Shown here piece after piece: positions 6,915-15,510 of a stretch of DNA of 51,776 nt. The first letter of the stretch is position 1. Every line of letters begins with the position of its first letter. Both the position numbers and the translations under genes were made by a program. The notes below the pieces were generated by a model that worked only from the letters and a program-made list of their open reading frames with translations, was not told the DNA's origin and did not search any database. Location: assembly GCA_035513575.1 (NCBI GenBank), contig DATKBW010000102.1, positions 1-51,776 on the forward strand, read 5' to 3'. This DNA comes from JAHWKI01 sp035513575. Lineage in GTDB: Bacteria; Gemmatimonadota; Gemmatimonadetes; Longimicrobiales; RSA9.

Positions 6915-8452
6915 CCGGACGCTGGCGCGAGGACAGCGGGGCGCGCGGGGGGCGGGTGGCCGGTCGCGGGACCGATCCCGCCCCGGGGCCCGGCCCCGGA
7001 CGGGCGGCCGGGGTCGGCGCGCTGGCGCTCGCGGCGCTGGCCGCGGCCGCCGTCGCCGTGACGCTCCGGGCGGATGTCCAGGAGCCGTTCCCCCACGAGG
7101 AGCACGCCGGGCTGTTCCCGCTGTGCGCCGGCTGTCACGAGGGGGTCCCGACGGGTGACCGGGCCGCGTTCTACCCGCAGCCGCAGCTGTGCGCGGGGTG
7201 CCACGACGGCGTGGAGCTGGACTCGGTGCGGTGGACGCCGCCGGCGGCGGACGAGCCGAAGCCGTTCGCGTTCACCCACCCGGGCCATGCCGCCGAGCTG
7301 GCGCGGGAGGGGGAGCCTGCGCTGGCGTGCGAGGAGTGCCACACCCCGGCCGGCGCGCCCCGGATGGCGGTGGCGGGGGAGCAGGTGCTGGCGCGGTGCT
7401 TCGCGTGTCACGGGCACCCCGCCGAGTCGCATTACGTCGACGCCGACTGCGAGACGTGCCACCCCCCCGCCGGGGAGAACGGCCTGAGGATGGGGGCCGG
7501 CTGGCTCGCCGGGCTCCCGTACCCGGCGGACCACGTCACGGGCGAGTTCCTCCCGGAGCGGCACGGCCAGCTCGCCGCGGCCGAGCCCGGGCGGTGCGCC
7601 ACCTGCCATACGCGGGAGCGGTGCGCGACCTGCCACGTGGACGCGGCCGACCGTCCCGAGATCGCCGGGATCCCGGCGGCGCCGCCGTCGCTCCGGCTGC
7701 CGAGGTTTGCCGCCCACTACACGATCCCGCCCTCCCACCTGGCGCCGGATTTCATCGAGGCGCACGCCCACCTCGCGGCGACGTCGCGGACGTGCGCCAC
7801 GTGCCACACCCGGGAGGACTGCGCGGCCTGCCACGCGGGAGATGCGCCGGCGCCCATGGCGCGGCTCGCCTCCGCCGCCGAGGTGCTGGCCCCGGGGGTC
7901 CTGCTGGAGCGTCGGCTGCCGCCGAGCCACGGCGTCGCGTCGTTCCTGGTCGACCACGGCGCGCTGGCCGCGGCGGCGCCGACCTCGTGCACGACGTGCC
8001 ACACGCGCACCATGTGCTCCGATTGCCACCAGGCCGCGGCGGTGACCGTCGCGATGCCGACGGCGCTGGCCGGACCCCGGTTCCACCCGGACAACTACAT
8101 GGCGCGCCACTCCGCCGAGGCGTACGGCCGACGGCTGGAGTGCGCGAGCTGCCACGACGTCGCCGCCTTCTGCCGCGACTGTCATGCGCAGACGGGGTTC
8201 CAGGCCTCCGGGCGGCTGGGGCCCGGATTCCACGACGCGGAGCCGATCTGGCTCCTGCGCCATGGCCAGGCGGCCCGGCAGGGGCTGGAGAGCTGCGCGA
8301 CGTGTCACCAGCAGCGGGACTGCCTCCAGTGCCACTCGACGATCGGGGCGTTCCAGGTGAACCCGCACGGCAAGAGCTTCGACCCCGCGCGGGCCCGCGC
8401 CCGCAATCCCGGCATCTGCTTCGCCTGCCATGTGGGCGACCCGGGCGCGTGA
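6911..8452 (+). CDS. 16-haem membrane-anchored c-type cytochrome
   Basis: A 513-residue protein with an uncleaved-looking hydrophobic segment at about 33-53 and sixteen CXXCH sites (72, 94, 140, 163, 180, 229, 238, 295, 304, 360, 369, 411, 421, 462, 471, 503). From residue 205 on the chain is built of five repeated modules. Each has a His-rich lead (H, then an aromatic, then H-G/A-x-x-A) followed by a close haem pair, CXXCH-X4/5-CXXCH. The lead histidines are good candidates for distal ligands. The first part (60-190) carries five more singly spaced haems. The start ATG overlaps the barrel gene stop by 4 bases, so translation is coupled. Likely a periplasmic wire delivering electrons to or from the barrel complex. 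Confidence 0.9.
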   Translation: MTGRWREDSGARGGRVAGRGTDPAPGPGPGRAAGVGALALAALAAAAVAVTLRADVQEPFPHEEHAGLFPLCAGCHEGVPTGDRAAFYPQPQLCAGCHDGVELDSVRWTPPAADEPKPFAFTHPGHAAELAREGEPALACEECHTPAGAPRMAVAGEQVLARCFACHGHPAESHYVDADCETCHPPAGENGLRMGAGWLAGLPYPADHVTGEFLPERHGQLAAAEPGRCATCHTRERCATCHVDAADRPEIAGIPAAPPSLRLPRFAAHYTIPPSHLAPDFIEAHAHLAATSRTCATCHTREDCAACHAGDAPAPMARLASAAEVLAPGVLLERRLPPSHGVASFLVDHGALAAAAPTSCTTCHTRTMCSDCHQAAAVTVAMPTALAGPRFHPDNYMARHSAEAYGRRLECASCHDVAAFCRDCHAQTGFQASGRLGPGFHDAEPIWLLRHGQAARQGLESCATCHQQRDCLQCHSTIGAFQVNPHGKSFDPARARARNPGICFACHVGDPGA

Positions 8453-8480
8453 GCTGCTGATCCCAACCTTCGGAGGGAAC

Positions 8481-8855
8481 GTGAGACTGATCCGGGTGGC
8501 CATCGCCGCGGCCGTTGCCGTGAGCGCGTGCGGCGGGGATGATGGCGGGGGTGAGATCCGCTTCGAGGGGCAGGAGGTGCAGGAGGCCCGGCGGGGGTGG
8601 ACGCCCGAGCTGGCGGCGTTGGTGGACAGCGGCAATGCCGCGTACCGGACCGGCAACTACGACGAGGCAGCGCGGATCTTCCAGCGGGGCACACGCGAGT
8701 TCCCGCACCACGGCGCGACCTGGTTCGGCCTGTACATGGCCGAGCACGCCCGCGGAAACATCGCCGCCGCGGACTCGGCGCTGGGCCGCGCGGAAGCCCT
8801 CACGCCCAGCCTGCCACGGGACTCCGCCCCCCAGCCGCCGGCGAACGGGCAGTGA
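8481..8855 (+). CDS. Small TPR lipoprotein of the cytochrome operon
   Basis: A 124-residue protein starting at GTG 8481, preceded by a strong GGAGGG at 8472-8477, 28 bases after the 16-haem cytochrome. The signal sequence ends AVSAC (lipobox Cys17), followed by a Gly/Asp-rich spacer. Residues about 45-105 (NAAYRTGNYDEAARIFQRG, then WFGLYMAEHARGNIAAAD) form two tetratricopeptide-like repeats; the tail is proline rich. TPR lipoproteins of this size usually act as assembly or docking proteins. Here the likely clients are the cytochrome/barrel complex, an inference from operon position only. It converges on hinT with 20 bases between the two stops. Confidence 0.8.
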   Translation: MRLIRVAIAAAVAVSACGGDDGGGEIRFEGQEVQEARRGWTPELAALVDSGNAAYRTGNYDEAARIFQRGTREFPHHGATWFGLYMAEHARGNIAAADSALGRAEALTPSLPRDSAPQPPANGQ

Positions 8856-8875
8856 GTCCGGCGGCCCTCCCCGCC

Positions 8876-9223
8876 CTACCCGCCCAGCATCCGCCCCAAC
8901 CGCCGCCCCCCCAGCAGGTGCATGTGCAGGTGGAACACCTCCTGCCCACCGTGCACGCCGGCGTTCACGATCAGCCGGTAGCCGTCCGCCGCGATGCCCT
9001 CGGACTCGGCGACCTTTCGGGCGGCCGTGAACAGGCGCCCCAGCGCCGCCTCGTGGCGCGGCTCCACGTCCGCCGCCGTCGCGATGGGCTCGTTGGGCAC
9101 GATCAGCACGTGCGTCGGCGCCTGCGGGCTCACATCGCGGAACGCCGTCACCAGGTCGTCGCGATAGACCACGTCAGCCTCGACCTCGCCCCGGACGATC
9201 TTCCCGAATATCGTGTCCCCCAC
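8876..9223 (-). CDS. hinT: HinT-type histidine triad hydrolase
   Basis: A 115-residue HIT-superfamily protein. HinT enzymes hydrolyse adenosine phosphoramidates and acyl-adenylates in the cytoplasm. The N-terminus (GDTIFGKIVRGEVEADVVYRDD), the central APTHVLIVPN and the histidine triad HLHMHLLGG near the C-terminus are all present, and the length matches HinT. The start is GTG 9223 with GGAGG about 8 bases upstream. It is divergent from phoD, sharing a 42-base intergenic region, and convergent with the TPR lipoprotein gene. A second, longer HIT protein is encoded at 26061-26543. Confidence 0.93.
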   Translation of the reverse strand: MGDTIFGKIVRGEVEADVVYRDDLVTAFRDVSPQAPTHVLIVPNEPIATAADVEPRHEAALGRLFTAARKVAESEGIAADGYRLIVNAGVHGGQEVFHLHMHLLGGRRLGRMLGG

Positions 9224-9265
9224 GCCTCACCTCCGATTGAATCAGGACCTGTACACTGGGACACC

Positions 9266-10627
9266 ATGACGACGACGACAATGCGCCTGCGATTTCTTCC
9301 GTTCGCACTCCTCTTCCTCGCCGCGCCCCTCGGCACGCCCCTCGCCGCCCAGGCCGGCCTCCGCGCCGGGCCCATGACCGGCTATTCCGAGATGCGCGAG
9401 GCCATGGTCTGGCTCCAGACGGACGCGCCCGCGGAGGTCGCCATCGAGTACTGGGACTCCGCCGCCCCCGGGCGGCGCTACCGGACGGACACGGCCTTCA
9501 CCCTGGCGGCGACGGCGTTCACGGCCCGCTTCCCCATCGGGCTGCTGGAGCCGGGCCGTGTCTACCATTACCGGCCGGTGATCGACGGCCGGCCCGTCGA
9601 CCGCCCCTACCCGATGCGTTTCGTGACCCAGAGCCTCTGGCAGTGGCGGGCAGACCCGCCGCCGTTCACGGTCGCGCTGGGGAGCTGCCTCTACGTCAAC
9701 GACCCGCCCTACGACCGCCCCGGGGCGCCTTACGGCGGCGAGTACGAGATCCTCCAGGCGATCCACGACCGCCGGCCCGACGCCATGGTATGGCTCGGCG
9801 ACAACGTCTACCTCCGCGAGGCGGACTGGTACTCCCGCTCCGGCATCCTCTACCGTTACGGCCACACGCGCGCGCTCCCCCACCTCCAGCCGCTCCTGGC
9901 CGGCGCCCACCATTACGCCATCTGGGACGACCACGACTACGGCCCCAACGACTCGGACCGCTCCTTCCGCGACAGGGCGGACACCCATGACGCCTTCCGC
10001 CTCTTCTGGGGGAACCCCACGTACGGCATGCCCGGGCTGCCCGGGATCACCACGATGTTCGCCTGGGCCGACGTCGAGTTCTTCCTCCTCGATGACCGCA
10101 CCCACCGCACTCCCAATCGGCGCAACACCGGCGACGACGCCCTTCTCGGCGACGACCAGCTCCGCTGGCTCGTGGACGCCCTCGCGGCCAGCCACGCACC
10201 GTTCCGTCTCGTCGTCGTGGGCGGACAGGTGCTGAACCCCTCGGGCGAGGGGGAGACGTGGGCGGCGGTGGCCCCGGACGAGCGCGACCGGCTGCTCCGG
10301 CTGCTGCGCGAGGAGGACATCTGGGGGGTGATGTTCCTGACCGGCGATCGTCACTTCACCGAGCTCTCGCGCCTCGACCGTCCGGGCACCTACCCGCTCT
10401 ACGACCTCACCGTCTCCCCCCTCACCGCCGGCCCCTACCCGACCGGCCGCGACGAGGCCAACCCGCTGCGCGTACAGGGCACCTTCCACGGCGCCCGCAA
10501 CTTCGCCACCCTCGCGTTCAGCGGCCCGCGCACCGATCGCGTCATGGAGATCACGGTCCGGGACGTCCAGGGGCGCGAAGTCTGGACCTGGACCATCGCC
10601 GCGTCCGAGCTGCGGCCCCGGCCGTGA
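9266..10627 (+). CDS. phoD: PhoD-like exported alkaline phosphatase
   Basis: A 453-residue phosphodiesterase/alkaline phosphatase of the PhoD (metallophosphatase) family, which releases phosphate from extracellular phosphoesters using Fe/Ca ions. Visible metal-site motifs are ALGSC, MVWLGDNVYLREADW, WDDHDYGPND and FLTGDRHFTE. A small beta domain precedes the catalytic domain. The signal peptide (MRLRFLPFALLFLAAPLGT, ending AAQ) looks like a Sec signal without the twin arginine typical of classical PhoD. ATG 9266 is chosen; the second ATG at 9281 (MRLRF) is an equally good start. The PhoX-like gene follows after 88 bases, suggesting joint response to phosphate shortage, though I see no clear Pho box. 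Confidence 0.88.
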   Translation: MTTTTMRLRFLPFALLFLAAPLGTPLAAQAGLRAGPMTGYSEMREAMVWLQTDAPAEVAIEYWDSAAPGRRYRTDTAFTLAATAFTARFPIGLLEPGRVYHYRPVIDGRPVDRPYPMRFVTQSLWQWRADPPPFTVALGSCLYVNDPPYDRPGAPYGGEYEILQAIHDRRPDAMVWLGDNVYLREADWYSRSGILYRYGHTRALPHLQPLLAGAHHYAIWDDHDYGPNDSDRSFRDRADTHDAFRLFWGNPTYGMPGLPGITTMFAWADVEFFLLDDRTHRTPNRRNTGDDALLGDDQLRWLVDALAASHAPFRLVVVGGQVLNPSGEGETWAAVAPDERDRLLRLLREEDIWGVMFLTGDRHFTELSRLDRPGTYPLYDLTVSPLTAGPYPTGRDEANPLRVQGTFHGARNFATLAFSGPRTDRVMEITVRDVQGREVWTWTIAASELRPRP

Positions 10628-10715
10628 CCCCGTGGCGGTTTCGGGGCGGTGTCCCGGCGGCGCCGGGAGGGGCGGCGGGCTTGCCTCCGGCCCCACCGCA
10701 CCCCGATCCTTCGTC

Positions 10716-12080
10716 ATGCGCGAGCCCATCCACCGGCGCGACTTCCTCGGCCGCACCGTCCGCTTCGGCGGGGGCGCGCTCGCGGGTTTCAGCGCTCTCC
10801 ACGCCCTCGGCCGTCTCGCCTCCGCCTCCAGCCGCGCCCTGCACGGAGCCGGCCGGGGCGAGGGCGGGTACGGGCCGCTGGTCGAGGCCGGCGTGGAGCT
10901 GGCCCTCCCCGAGGGCTTCGAGTACACCCGGTTCGGCGCCCTGGGCACCATCATGGACGACGACCTGCCGACGCCTCCGGGCCACGACGGGATGGGCGCC
11001 TTTCCCCTTCCGAACGGCAACATCCGGCTGATCCGCAACCACGAGCTCCTGGGCAAGGTCCCGGGCACTCCGCCCTACCCCCGGCCGTACGACGAGATGA
11101 CCGGCGGCGGGACCACTTCCCTCGAAGTGGATCCGGAGAGCCGGACGCTCGTCCGTTCCTTTTCCAGCCTCGGCGGCACGGTGCGGAACTGCGCCGGTGG
11201 CGTCACGCCGTGGGGCAGCTGGCTGACCTGCGAGGAAGCCACCGCCGGTGCGAGGATGGGGCTCCGCCACAGCCACGGGTACGTCTTCGAGGTCCCGGCC
11301 TCCGCCGAAGGGCCGGTGTCGCCGGTCCCGCTCCCCGCCATGGGCCGCTTCGTGCACGAGGCGGTGGCCGTGGACCCGGAGACGAGGATCATTTACGAGA
11401 CCGAGGACCAGACGCGGGGCGGCTTCTACCGCTTCATCCCCGCCGCCCGCGGAGAGCCGGATGGCCCCGCCGACCTCGCCCGCGGGGGCCGCCTGCAGAT
11501 GCTCGGCATCGTCGGGCAGCGGCGCTACGACTGCTCCCGCGGCCAGACCGTCGGGCAGCCCCTTCCGGTCCGGTGGGTCGACATCCCCGATCCCGACCCG
11601 GACGACGCAGAAGAGCGCCAGGACGCCGTCTTCATCCAGGGGTGGGACCGGGGCGGAGCGCGGTTCAGCCGGGTCGAGGGCTGCTGGTACGCCGATGGCG
11701 CCATCTGTTTCACATCGACGGATGGCGGGGACGCCGGCCTCGGCCAGGTCTGGGAGTTCCGCCCCGCGGGAGATCGCGGGACCCTCACGCTGCTGTTCGA
11801 GTCCCCGGACGCGAGCGTCCTCCAGTACCCGGACAACGTCTGCGTGAGTCCCCGCGGCGGGATCGTGCTGTGCGAGGACGGCCTGGCCCCGAACCACGTC
11901 CGCGGGCTCACACCGGAGGGCCTGGTGTTCGATTTCGCCCGCAACATCAAGGGCGTGGGCCACGCCGAGTTCGCGGGTGCCACGTTCAGCCCGGACGGCC
12001 GTACGCTGTTCGTCAACATCCAGAACGACCCCGGCGCGACCTTCGCCATCTGGGGACCCTGGGAGAACGGCGCCCTGTAA
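10716..12080 (+). CDS. PhoX-like (DUF839) Tat-exported phosphatase
   Basis: A 454-residue protein of the PhoX/DUF839 beta-propeller family, calcium- and iron-dependent phosphatases with preference for monoesters. Landmarks: Tat signal HRRDFLGRT at 5-13; the RNHEL block (IRLIRNHELLG); GGTTSLEVD; NCAGGVTPWGSWLTCEE; the GRFVHEAVAVDP and YETEDQ propeller motifs; and QYPDNVCVSPRGGIVLCEDG. These match family metal- and substrate-site blocks. ATG 10716 gives the Tat signal at the expected place. It lies 88 bases downstream of phoD on the same strand; some DUF839 members have no proven phosphatase activity, so the substrate is inferred from family and neighbour. Confidence 0.85.
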   Translation: MREPIHRRDFLGRTVRFGGGALAGFSALHALGRLASASSRALHGAGRGEGGYGPLVEAGVELALPEGFEYTRFGALGTIMDDDLPTPPGHDGMGAFPLPNGNIRLIRNHELLGKVPGTPPYPRPYDEMTGGGTTSLEVDPESRTLVRSFSSLGGTVRNCAGGVTPWGSWLTCEEATAGARMGLRHSHGYVFEVPASAEGPVSPVPLPAMGRFVHEAVAVDPETRIIYETEDQTRGGFYRFIPAARGEPDGPADLARGGRLQMLGIVGQRRYDCSRGQTVGQPLPVRWVDIPDPDPDDAEERQDAVFIQGWDRGGARFSRVEGCWYADGAICFTSTDGGDAGLGQVWEFRPAGDRGTLTLLFESPDASVLQYPDNVCVSPRGGIVLCEDGLAPNHVRGLTPEGLVFDFARNIKGVGHAEFAGATFSPDGRTLFVNIQNDPGATFAIWGPWENGAL

Positions 12081-12122
12081 CGGTCGCTTGACACCCGGGC
12101 CGCGCGAGGGTTTCCTTTCCTC

Positions 12123-12494
12123 ATGCTCGAACGAGGACGAATCGGGTCCCGCGACGCGCGGGAGGGCGGCGCGGCGCGCCATCTGCTGATCGCGCTCATC
12201 GGCGCCGCGCAGCTCGCCATCCTGGCCATCGCCCCGCGGCTCGATCCACCCCCTGCCCCCACCGGCCACCGCCACCACCTCGCGGCCGAGTCGGCCGGCG
12301 GCTGTCAGGTCTACCACGACGAGCACTGCGTCCTCTGCCGCGTCATCGCCACGGATGGCGTCGGCGGCTCGATCCCCGCGGTGATCCCGGTGGCCCGGCC
12401 GTCGTTCGCGGCGGCGCGGCAGCCATGCCCGGAAGCCGTCCCCGACACGGATCGCGTCGCACCGCGGCAGGCCCGGGCGCCCCCCATCGCCTGA
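12123..12494 (+). CDS. Small His/Cys-containing membrane protein upstream of receptor
   Basis: A 123-residue predicted protein of unknown function: a short basic N-terminus, one hydrophobic helix (HLLIALIGAAQLAILAI, about 20-36), then a periplasmic part with HRHH and GGCQVYHDEHCVLCRVI. The dense His and Cys suggest metal binding. The layout recalls DUF2946-type proteins found beside copper or zinc TonB receptors, but I cannot confirm membership. The C-terminal third is Pro/Ala/Arg rich. It lies 67 bases before the TonB receptor gene on the same strand, so joint expression and a metal-related role are plausible. Confidence 0.55.
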   Translation: MLERGRIGSRDAREGGAARHLLIALIGAAQLAILAIAPRLDPPPAPTGHRHHLAAESAGGCQVYHDEHCVLCRVIATDGVGGSIPAVIPVARPSFAAARQPCPEAVPDTDRVAPRQARAPPIA

Positions 12495-12561
12495 CTCCCG
12501 TACACTGGTCGCAGCCGACCGGCCAGGCGCCGGTCCGTCTCGTCGCACCCGGAGTCAGCGC

Positions 12562-14967
12562 ATGAACGTCGTTTCCCCCGGTCCGCCCCGTCGAGGGTCG
12601 GGCACCCCGAAGTCGATCCGCGTCCTGGCGGCGCTCGCCGCCCTGGCCGTGGGGGCCCTCCTGGCCGCCACGCCCGCGGCCGCGCGCCAGGCCGGGGACC
12701 CACCCGGCGCCACGGCCGGGACCGCCCGGCTTCCCGCACCGGTGGCCGCCGCTGCCCCGGACACCGTGATGGTGAACGGGATCGTCGTGGACTCCGCCAC
12801 CGGGGCGCCGCTGCCGGCATCGGTCGTCCGGCTCGTCGAGCTCGATCGGCAGGACCTGACCCACGACGATGGCACGTTCCACCTTCGTCGGGTCCCCGCG
12901 GGCACGTATACCCTGGTCGTGGAGCACCTCGGCTACCGGACGGAGCGGCGACAGGTCCGGATCGACGCCGGTCAGTACCAGCGCATCGCCGTGCGGCTCC
13001 AGCCCTCCGCCATCGACCTGCCGGGCGTCATCGTCACCGCCACCATGGGGACGCGGACGCGGGAGGAGTCGCTACGCCCCACGCAGGTCGTGAGCGGCCG
13101 GGACCTCCAGCGCCAGCTCGATGTCACCCTGGCCGGAACGCTGGAGGGGGAGGCGGGGCTCGCCTCCGCGTCCATGGGGCCGGCTCCCGCGCGCCCGGTG
13201 ATTCGCGGGCTCGGCGGTGACCGGATCCTCATCCTCGAGGACGGTGGCCGCCTGGGCGATGTCTCTTCCACCAGCCCCGACCACGCCGTGGCGGTGGAAG
13301 CGGCGTCCGCGGAGCGGATCGAGATCGTGCGCGGCCCGGCCGCGCTGTTCTACGGGAGCAACGCGCTGGGCGGCGTGATCAACGTGGTGCGCGAGGAGAT
13401 CCCGGCCGCCCTCCCGGACCACCCGACCGGCACGGTCCTGCTCCAGGGGCAATCCGTCAACGAAGGGGGGTCGGGGTCGGCCATGTACCGCAATGGCCTG
13501 GGCCCCGTGGGCTACCGGGTCGAGCTCAACGGCCGGCTCGCGGGGGATGTCCGGACGCCGCTCCGGACGCTCCCGAATACCGGCATCGAGACGTGGGGCG
13601 CGGCCGCCGGCGCGGCCTGGGTCGCCGATTTCGGGCACGCGGGCGGAGCCGTCCGGGCGTACCGGAACACGTACGGCATCCCCCCCGACAGCGTCTCCGG
13701 CCACGCGGAGGGTGTGACGGTGGAGATGGAGCGGGACGCGTACCGGGGGGAGGCGGTGTTCGTGAGTCCGGGCGCGCTGGACGAGGTGACCGTCACGGGC
13801 TCGTTCCTCCGCTACGACCACCGGGAGATCGAGGCCAGCGGTGACATCGGCACGGCCTATGGCCAGAACACCGCCACCGCCGAGGCGGTGGCACGCCACC
13901 GGCGCCTCGGTCCGCTCCATCGCGGCGGCTTCGGCGCGCGCGCGCAGTGGCAGGGCTACGTGTCCGACAACGGCCGCGTGAAGGTGGAGGCCGACGAGGT
14001 CGCTGGCGCGATCTACGCCTTGGAGGAAATCGAGCGGGCCGGCTTTCAGCTCCAGGCCGGCGCCCGCTTCGACATCCACCGGGTCACGCCCCAGGGCGTC
14101 GCCGCGGTGCGCGGGGTGCCCGTCCGGGAGCGGACCTTCAGGAACGTGTCCGGCTCAGTGGCCGGGCTCTACGAGCTCGCCCGCGGGTGGCGGCTCGGCG
14201 CCAGCATATCGCGCGCCTTCCGCGCCCCGTCGGCCGACGAGCTCTTCTCCCAGGGACCCCACCTCGCCGCCTACACCTACGAGGTGGGCAACCCGGACCT
14301 GGACGCGGAAACCGGCCTCGGCCTGGATGTCTTCCTGCGCCTGGACCGCCTCGGCATCAGCGCCGAGGCCGCCGCGTTCTGGAACGAGATTTCCGACTAC
14401 AGCTACCCGAGCAACACCGGCGAGCAGAGAGGAGAGCTGTTCGTGTACCGTCACGTCAACACCGACGCCCGCTTCTCCGGCGCTGAGCTCTCGACGCGCT
14501 GGAACGTCGCGGGGGACCTGGTCCTGGACACCGATGTCTCCTACGTCCGCGCCACCAATCTCGCCGTCGACGAGCCGCTCCCCCTCATCCCGCCGCTCAA
14601 TGGACGGGTGACGCTCCGCTGGGACCGCGACCGCCTCTTCGTCGAGGCCGGGTGGCGCGGCGCCGCGGATCAGGACCGCGTGCCGGACCGGCCGCCGCTC
14701 CCGGTCGGCAGCGCCGGCTATTGCGACGAGGTCCCCGCCGGCGATCCGTGCCGGCCGGTGCCGGGCGAGTTCCTCCCCACGGCGGGGTACTCGATCTTCA
14801 ACGCGGGGGCCGGCTACCGCTGGTTCCCCGGACACCAGGTCCATTCGGTGACCCTCCGCCTGGAGAACGTCGCCGACGAGGTCTATCGCAACCACCTGTC
14901 GCGCATCAAGGAGCTGAGCCCGGAGCCGGGTTTCGGCGCCACGGTGTCGTACCGGATCACGTTCTGA
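12562..14967 (+). CDS. TonB-dependent receptor, ZnuD-like
   Basis: An 801-residue outer-membrane receptor driven by TonB. The signal peptide ends near residue 42. A carboxypeptidase-regulatory-like domain follows at about 68-150 (VNGIVVDSATGAPLPASVVR, then GTFHLRRVPAGTYTL). The plug spans about 155-275 (RPVIRGLGGDRILILEDG, then ERIEIVRGPAALFYGSNALGG), and a 22-strand-type barrel closes with an aromatic C-terminus (VSYRITF). The plug wording GLGGDRxLILxDGxRxGDVSxxSPDHA is characteristic of zinc/copper receptors such as ZnuD. ATG 12562 has GGAG 7 bases upstream. Flanked by a His/Cys membrane protein and an acidic lipoprotein, it probably imports a divalent metal. Confidence 0.88.
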   Translation: MNVVSPGPPRRGSGTPKSIRVLAALAALAVGALLAATPAAARQAGDPPGATAGTARLPAPVAAAAPDTVMVNGIVVDSATGAPLPASVVRLVELDRQDLTHDDGTFHLRRVPAGTYTLVVEHLGYRTERRQVRIDAGQYQRIAVRLQPSAIDLPGVIVTATMGTRTREESLRPTQVVSGRDLQRQLDVTLAGTLEGEAGLASASMGPAPARPVIRGLGGDRILILEDGGRLGDVSSTSPDHAVAVEAASAERIEIVRGPAALFYGSNALGGVINVVREEIPAALPDHPTGTVLLQGQSVNEGGSGSAMYRNGLGPVGYRVELNGRLAGDVRTPLRTLPNTGIETWGAAAGAAWVADFGHAGGAVRAYRNTYGIPPDSVSGHAEGVTVEMERDAYRGEAVFVSPGALDEVTVTGSFLRYDHREIEASGDIGTAYGQNTATAEAVARHRRLGPLHRGGFGARAQWQGYVSDNGRVKVEADEVAGAIYALEEIERAGFQLQAGARFDIHRVTPQGVAAVRGVPVRERTFRNVSGSVAGLYELARGWRLGASISRAFRAPSADELFSQGPHLAAYTYEVGNPDLDAETGLGLDVFLRLDRLGISAEAAAFWNEISDYSYPSNTGEQRGELFVYRHVNTDARFSGAELSTRWNVAGDLVLDTDVSYVRATNLAVDEPLPLIPPLNGRVTLRWDRDRLFVEAGWRGAADQDRVPDRPPLPVGSAGYCDEVPAGDPCRPVPGEFLPTAGYSIFNAGAGYRWFPGHQVHSVTLRLENVADEVYRNHLSRIKELSPEPGFGATVSYRITF

Positions 14968-14989
14968 GCTACAACCCAAGGAGGCTCTC

Positions 14990-15454
14990 ATGACGCGCTC
15001 GATCCGTACCCTCTTCTTGCCGCTGGCCGCCGTCGCGCTGGCCGTCGGCGCCTGCGACGACCCCACCGAAGTGGAGAGCCACCCCGAGGCGGACGGCATC
15101 GCCATCATGGCGGGCGAGGCCGAGCTGTATCGCTACATGCTCGACGACGGATCGCCCCCGCCCTTCACCCTCGCGGCCGGGACGTACGACGTCGCGTTCG
15201 TCCTGCTGGACGCGAACGGCGACCCGCTGCCGCACGAGGAGGGCGAGGAGGGGGAGGAGCTGTCGGTCACCACTGGTGATGCCGCCATCCTCACGTGGAC
15301 CCCCGAGGCGGAGGCCCCGGGCGACGTCCACGCCTTCGAGGAGTTCCATGGCGAGCTGAACGCCCTCCAGGCGGGGAGCACCACCCTGGAGGTCTGCCTC
15401 CTCCACGCGGGCCACTGCGACTTCGAGGCGGTCATCCCCGTCACCGTCACCTAG
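14990..15454 (+). CDS. Acidic lipoprotein following the metal receptor
   Basis: A 154-residue lipoprotein (signal ending VGACDD, Cys19) with a strong AAGGAGG ribosome-binding site 6 bases before ATG 14990 and only 22 bases after the receptor stop. The mature part looks like an all-beta immunoglobulin-like domain (GTYDVAFVLLDANGDPL, then STTLEVCLLHAGHCDF and VIPVTVT) with an acidic HEEGEEGEE loop at about 84-92 and a Cys-x6-Cys pair near the end. No family name is certain. The spacing and His/Glu-rich composition suggest a surface or periplasmic metal-binding partner of the receptor. Confidence 0.75.
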   Translation: MTRSIRTLFLPLAAVALAVGACDDPTEVESHPEADGIAIMAGEAELYRYMLDDGSPPPFTLAAGTYDVAFVLLDANGDPLPHEEGEEGEELSVTTGDAAILTWTPEAEAPGDVHAFEEFHGELNALQAGSTTLEVCLLHAGHCDFEAVIPVTVT

Positions 15455-15510
15455 CCGGCGCCGCAGGACGGGGCGTTGTTCCGGGTCGGGCCGCGGCCTA
15501 GCTTGGCGCC

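Noticed and set aside
7590..8350. Repeated CXXCH pairs considered as a DNA repeat array
   Set aside because: The repeat is at the protein level; nucleotide copies are diverged and the spacing varies, so it is a coding repeat and not a CRISPR or satellite.
5681..8452. 923-codon frame joining the barrel region to the 16-haem cytochrome
   Set aside because: The first 400 codons are an out-of-frame, Arg/Pro-rich shadow of the barrel gene; the real start is ATG 6911 overlapping the barrel stop.
12088..12120. TTGACA upstream of the small His/Cys protein as a promoter
   Set aside because: No acceptable -10 element lies 16-18 bases downstream.
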